Below, piece after piece: positions 7,043 through 7,286 of a stretch of 7,286 nt of DNA. Below the pieces are notes generated by a model. It ran no database searches and was not told the DNA's origin. It was given only the letters and a program-made list of their open reading frames with translations. The DNA is from Geobacter sp. UBA6169 (lineage in GTDB: Bacteria > Desulfobacterota > Desulfuromonadia > Geobacterales > Pseudopelobacteraceae). The DNA lies in the NCBI GenBank assembly GCA_002422265.1, contig DIUB01000223.1, positions 1 through 7,286 of the forward strand. The letters are read 5' to 3'. The translations under genes and the position numbers were made by a program. How positions within the stretch are numbered: position 1 is the first letter of the stretch; every line of letters begins with the position of its first letter.

Positions 7043-7066
7043 GATTATAGAAGGTCTTTGAAAATT

Positions 7067-7286
7067 GGGGGCGTAAAGGTTTCGACGGGGGAATGAACTC
7101 CTGGGTTGCACCGGGTCGGGGCAGGTGGCCGACCTTAATAAACCTGCACGGCATTATCTGCCGACAATTATTACACCGAACCTGTTGCACTAGCTGCTTA
7201 ACAGGCGTTCCCGACTGAGATGTCGGTGGTAGGAAGGGAACGTCATTTACTACCGAATAGGATCGCGTAAGCCCGCTACGCAGTCC
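7067..7286 (+). ncRNA. ssrA: tmRNA (transfer-messenger RNA), 3' end cut by window
   Basis: tmRNA acts as tRNA-Ala and as a short messenger to rescue stalled ribosomes. The 5' end GGGGGCGTAAAGGTTTCGACG (from 7067) is the typical start of a one-piece tmRNA: the first bases should pair with the 3' acceptor strand, and TTTCGACG is the conserved D-loop analogue. Pseudoknot 1 is clear: GGTCGG (7114-7119) with CCGACC (7129-7134), and loop bases GCAGGT (7121-7126) with ACCTGC (7142-7147). The tag frame follows at 7160-7201. After it, CGTTCCC (7206-7212) pairs with GGGAACG (7236-7242), and GGTAG (7228-7232) pairs with CTACC (7250-7254), forming the second pseudoknot. The usual length is about 350 bases, so the remaining pseudoknots and the tRNA-like 3' part, which would carry the G-U identity pair and T-arm, lie beyond the window. 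Identification is secure. Confidence 0.96.
7160..7201 (+). other. tmRNA proteolysis-tag reading frame (ADNYYTEPVALAA)
   Basis: The resume codon is GCC (7160-7162) and the frame runs for 13 codons to TAA (7199-7201), encoding ADNYYTEPVALAA. With the alanine carried by tmRNA itself, rescued proteins would end in AADNYYTEPVALAA. The C-terminal ALAA is the degron recognised by ClpXP and related proteases, and the AxN start resembles the SspB-type adaptor region. The bases before the resume codon (TTATCT) keep the U and A at -5 and -4 known to set the resume point in E. coli. The frame lies between pseudoknot 1 and the stem at 7206, as expected. Confidence 0.93.

Noticed and set aside
6549..7190. 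Long open frame of 213 codons on the minus strand
   Set aside because: It runs antisense through smpB and into the tmRNA gene, both of which are certain. No ribosome site or family resemblance supports it.

Overview
The window is ordinary chromosomal housekeeping DNA, most likely from a Geobacter-type member of the Desulfuromonadota/Geobacterales. That placement is an inference from three things: the protein sequences, the ten-base-period intergenic repeat (891-1000 region), and the tmRNA tag ADNYYTEPVALAA. No phage, plasmid, CRISPR, toxin or defence genes are visible, and I found no previously undescribed system.

Layout. Five genes lie on the minus strand and read leftwards from about 6480: corA (Mg2+/Co2+ channel), glnD (PII uridylyltransferase/uridylyl-removing enzyme), xerD (tyrosine recombinase), a WalJ/YycJ-type metallo-beta-lactamase-fold hydrolase, and purB (adenylosuccinate lyase, cut by the left edge of the window inside its signature loop). 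A good sigma70-type promoter (TTGACA, 17 bases, TATACC) precedes corA. corA and glnD are 36 bases apart, glnD and xerD overlap by 4 bases (ATGA), and the hydrolase follows after 67 bases. corA-glnD-xerD, possibly with the hydrolase, therefore looks like one transcription unit. purB is separated from it by 192 bases that hold an imperfect inverted repeat built of ten-base units, and purB probably has its own promoter.

Divergently on the plus strand are smpB and, 32 bases after it, the tmRNA gene ssrA, cut by the right edge. The two partners of the trans-translation (ribosome rescue) machinery are therefore adjacent. A putative ssrA promoter overlaps the last codons of smpB. The tmRNA shows its 5' end, the first pseudoknot, the resume codon and complete tag reading frame, and the start of the second pseudoknot region.

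The genes serve separate core functions: metal uptake, nitrogen signalling, chromosome dimer resolution, purine synthesis and ribosome rescue. The points most worth a second look are the missing Shine-Dalgarno sequences and very close -10 elements in front of smpB and the hydrolase, the glnD/xerD translational overlap, the inverted repeat, and the extended tmRNA tag.
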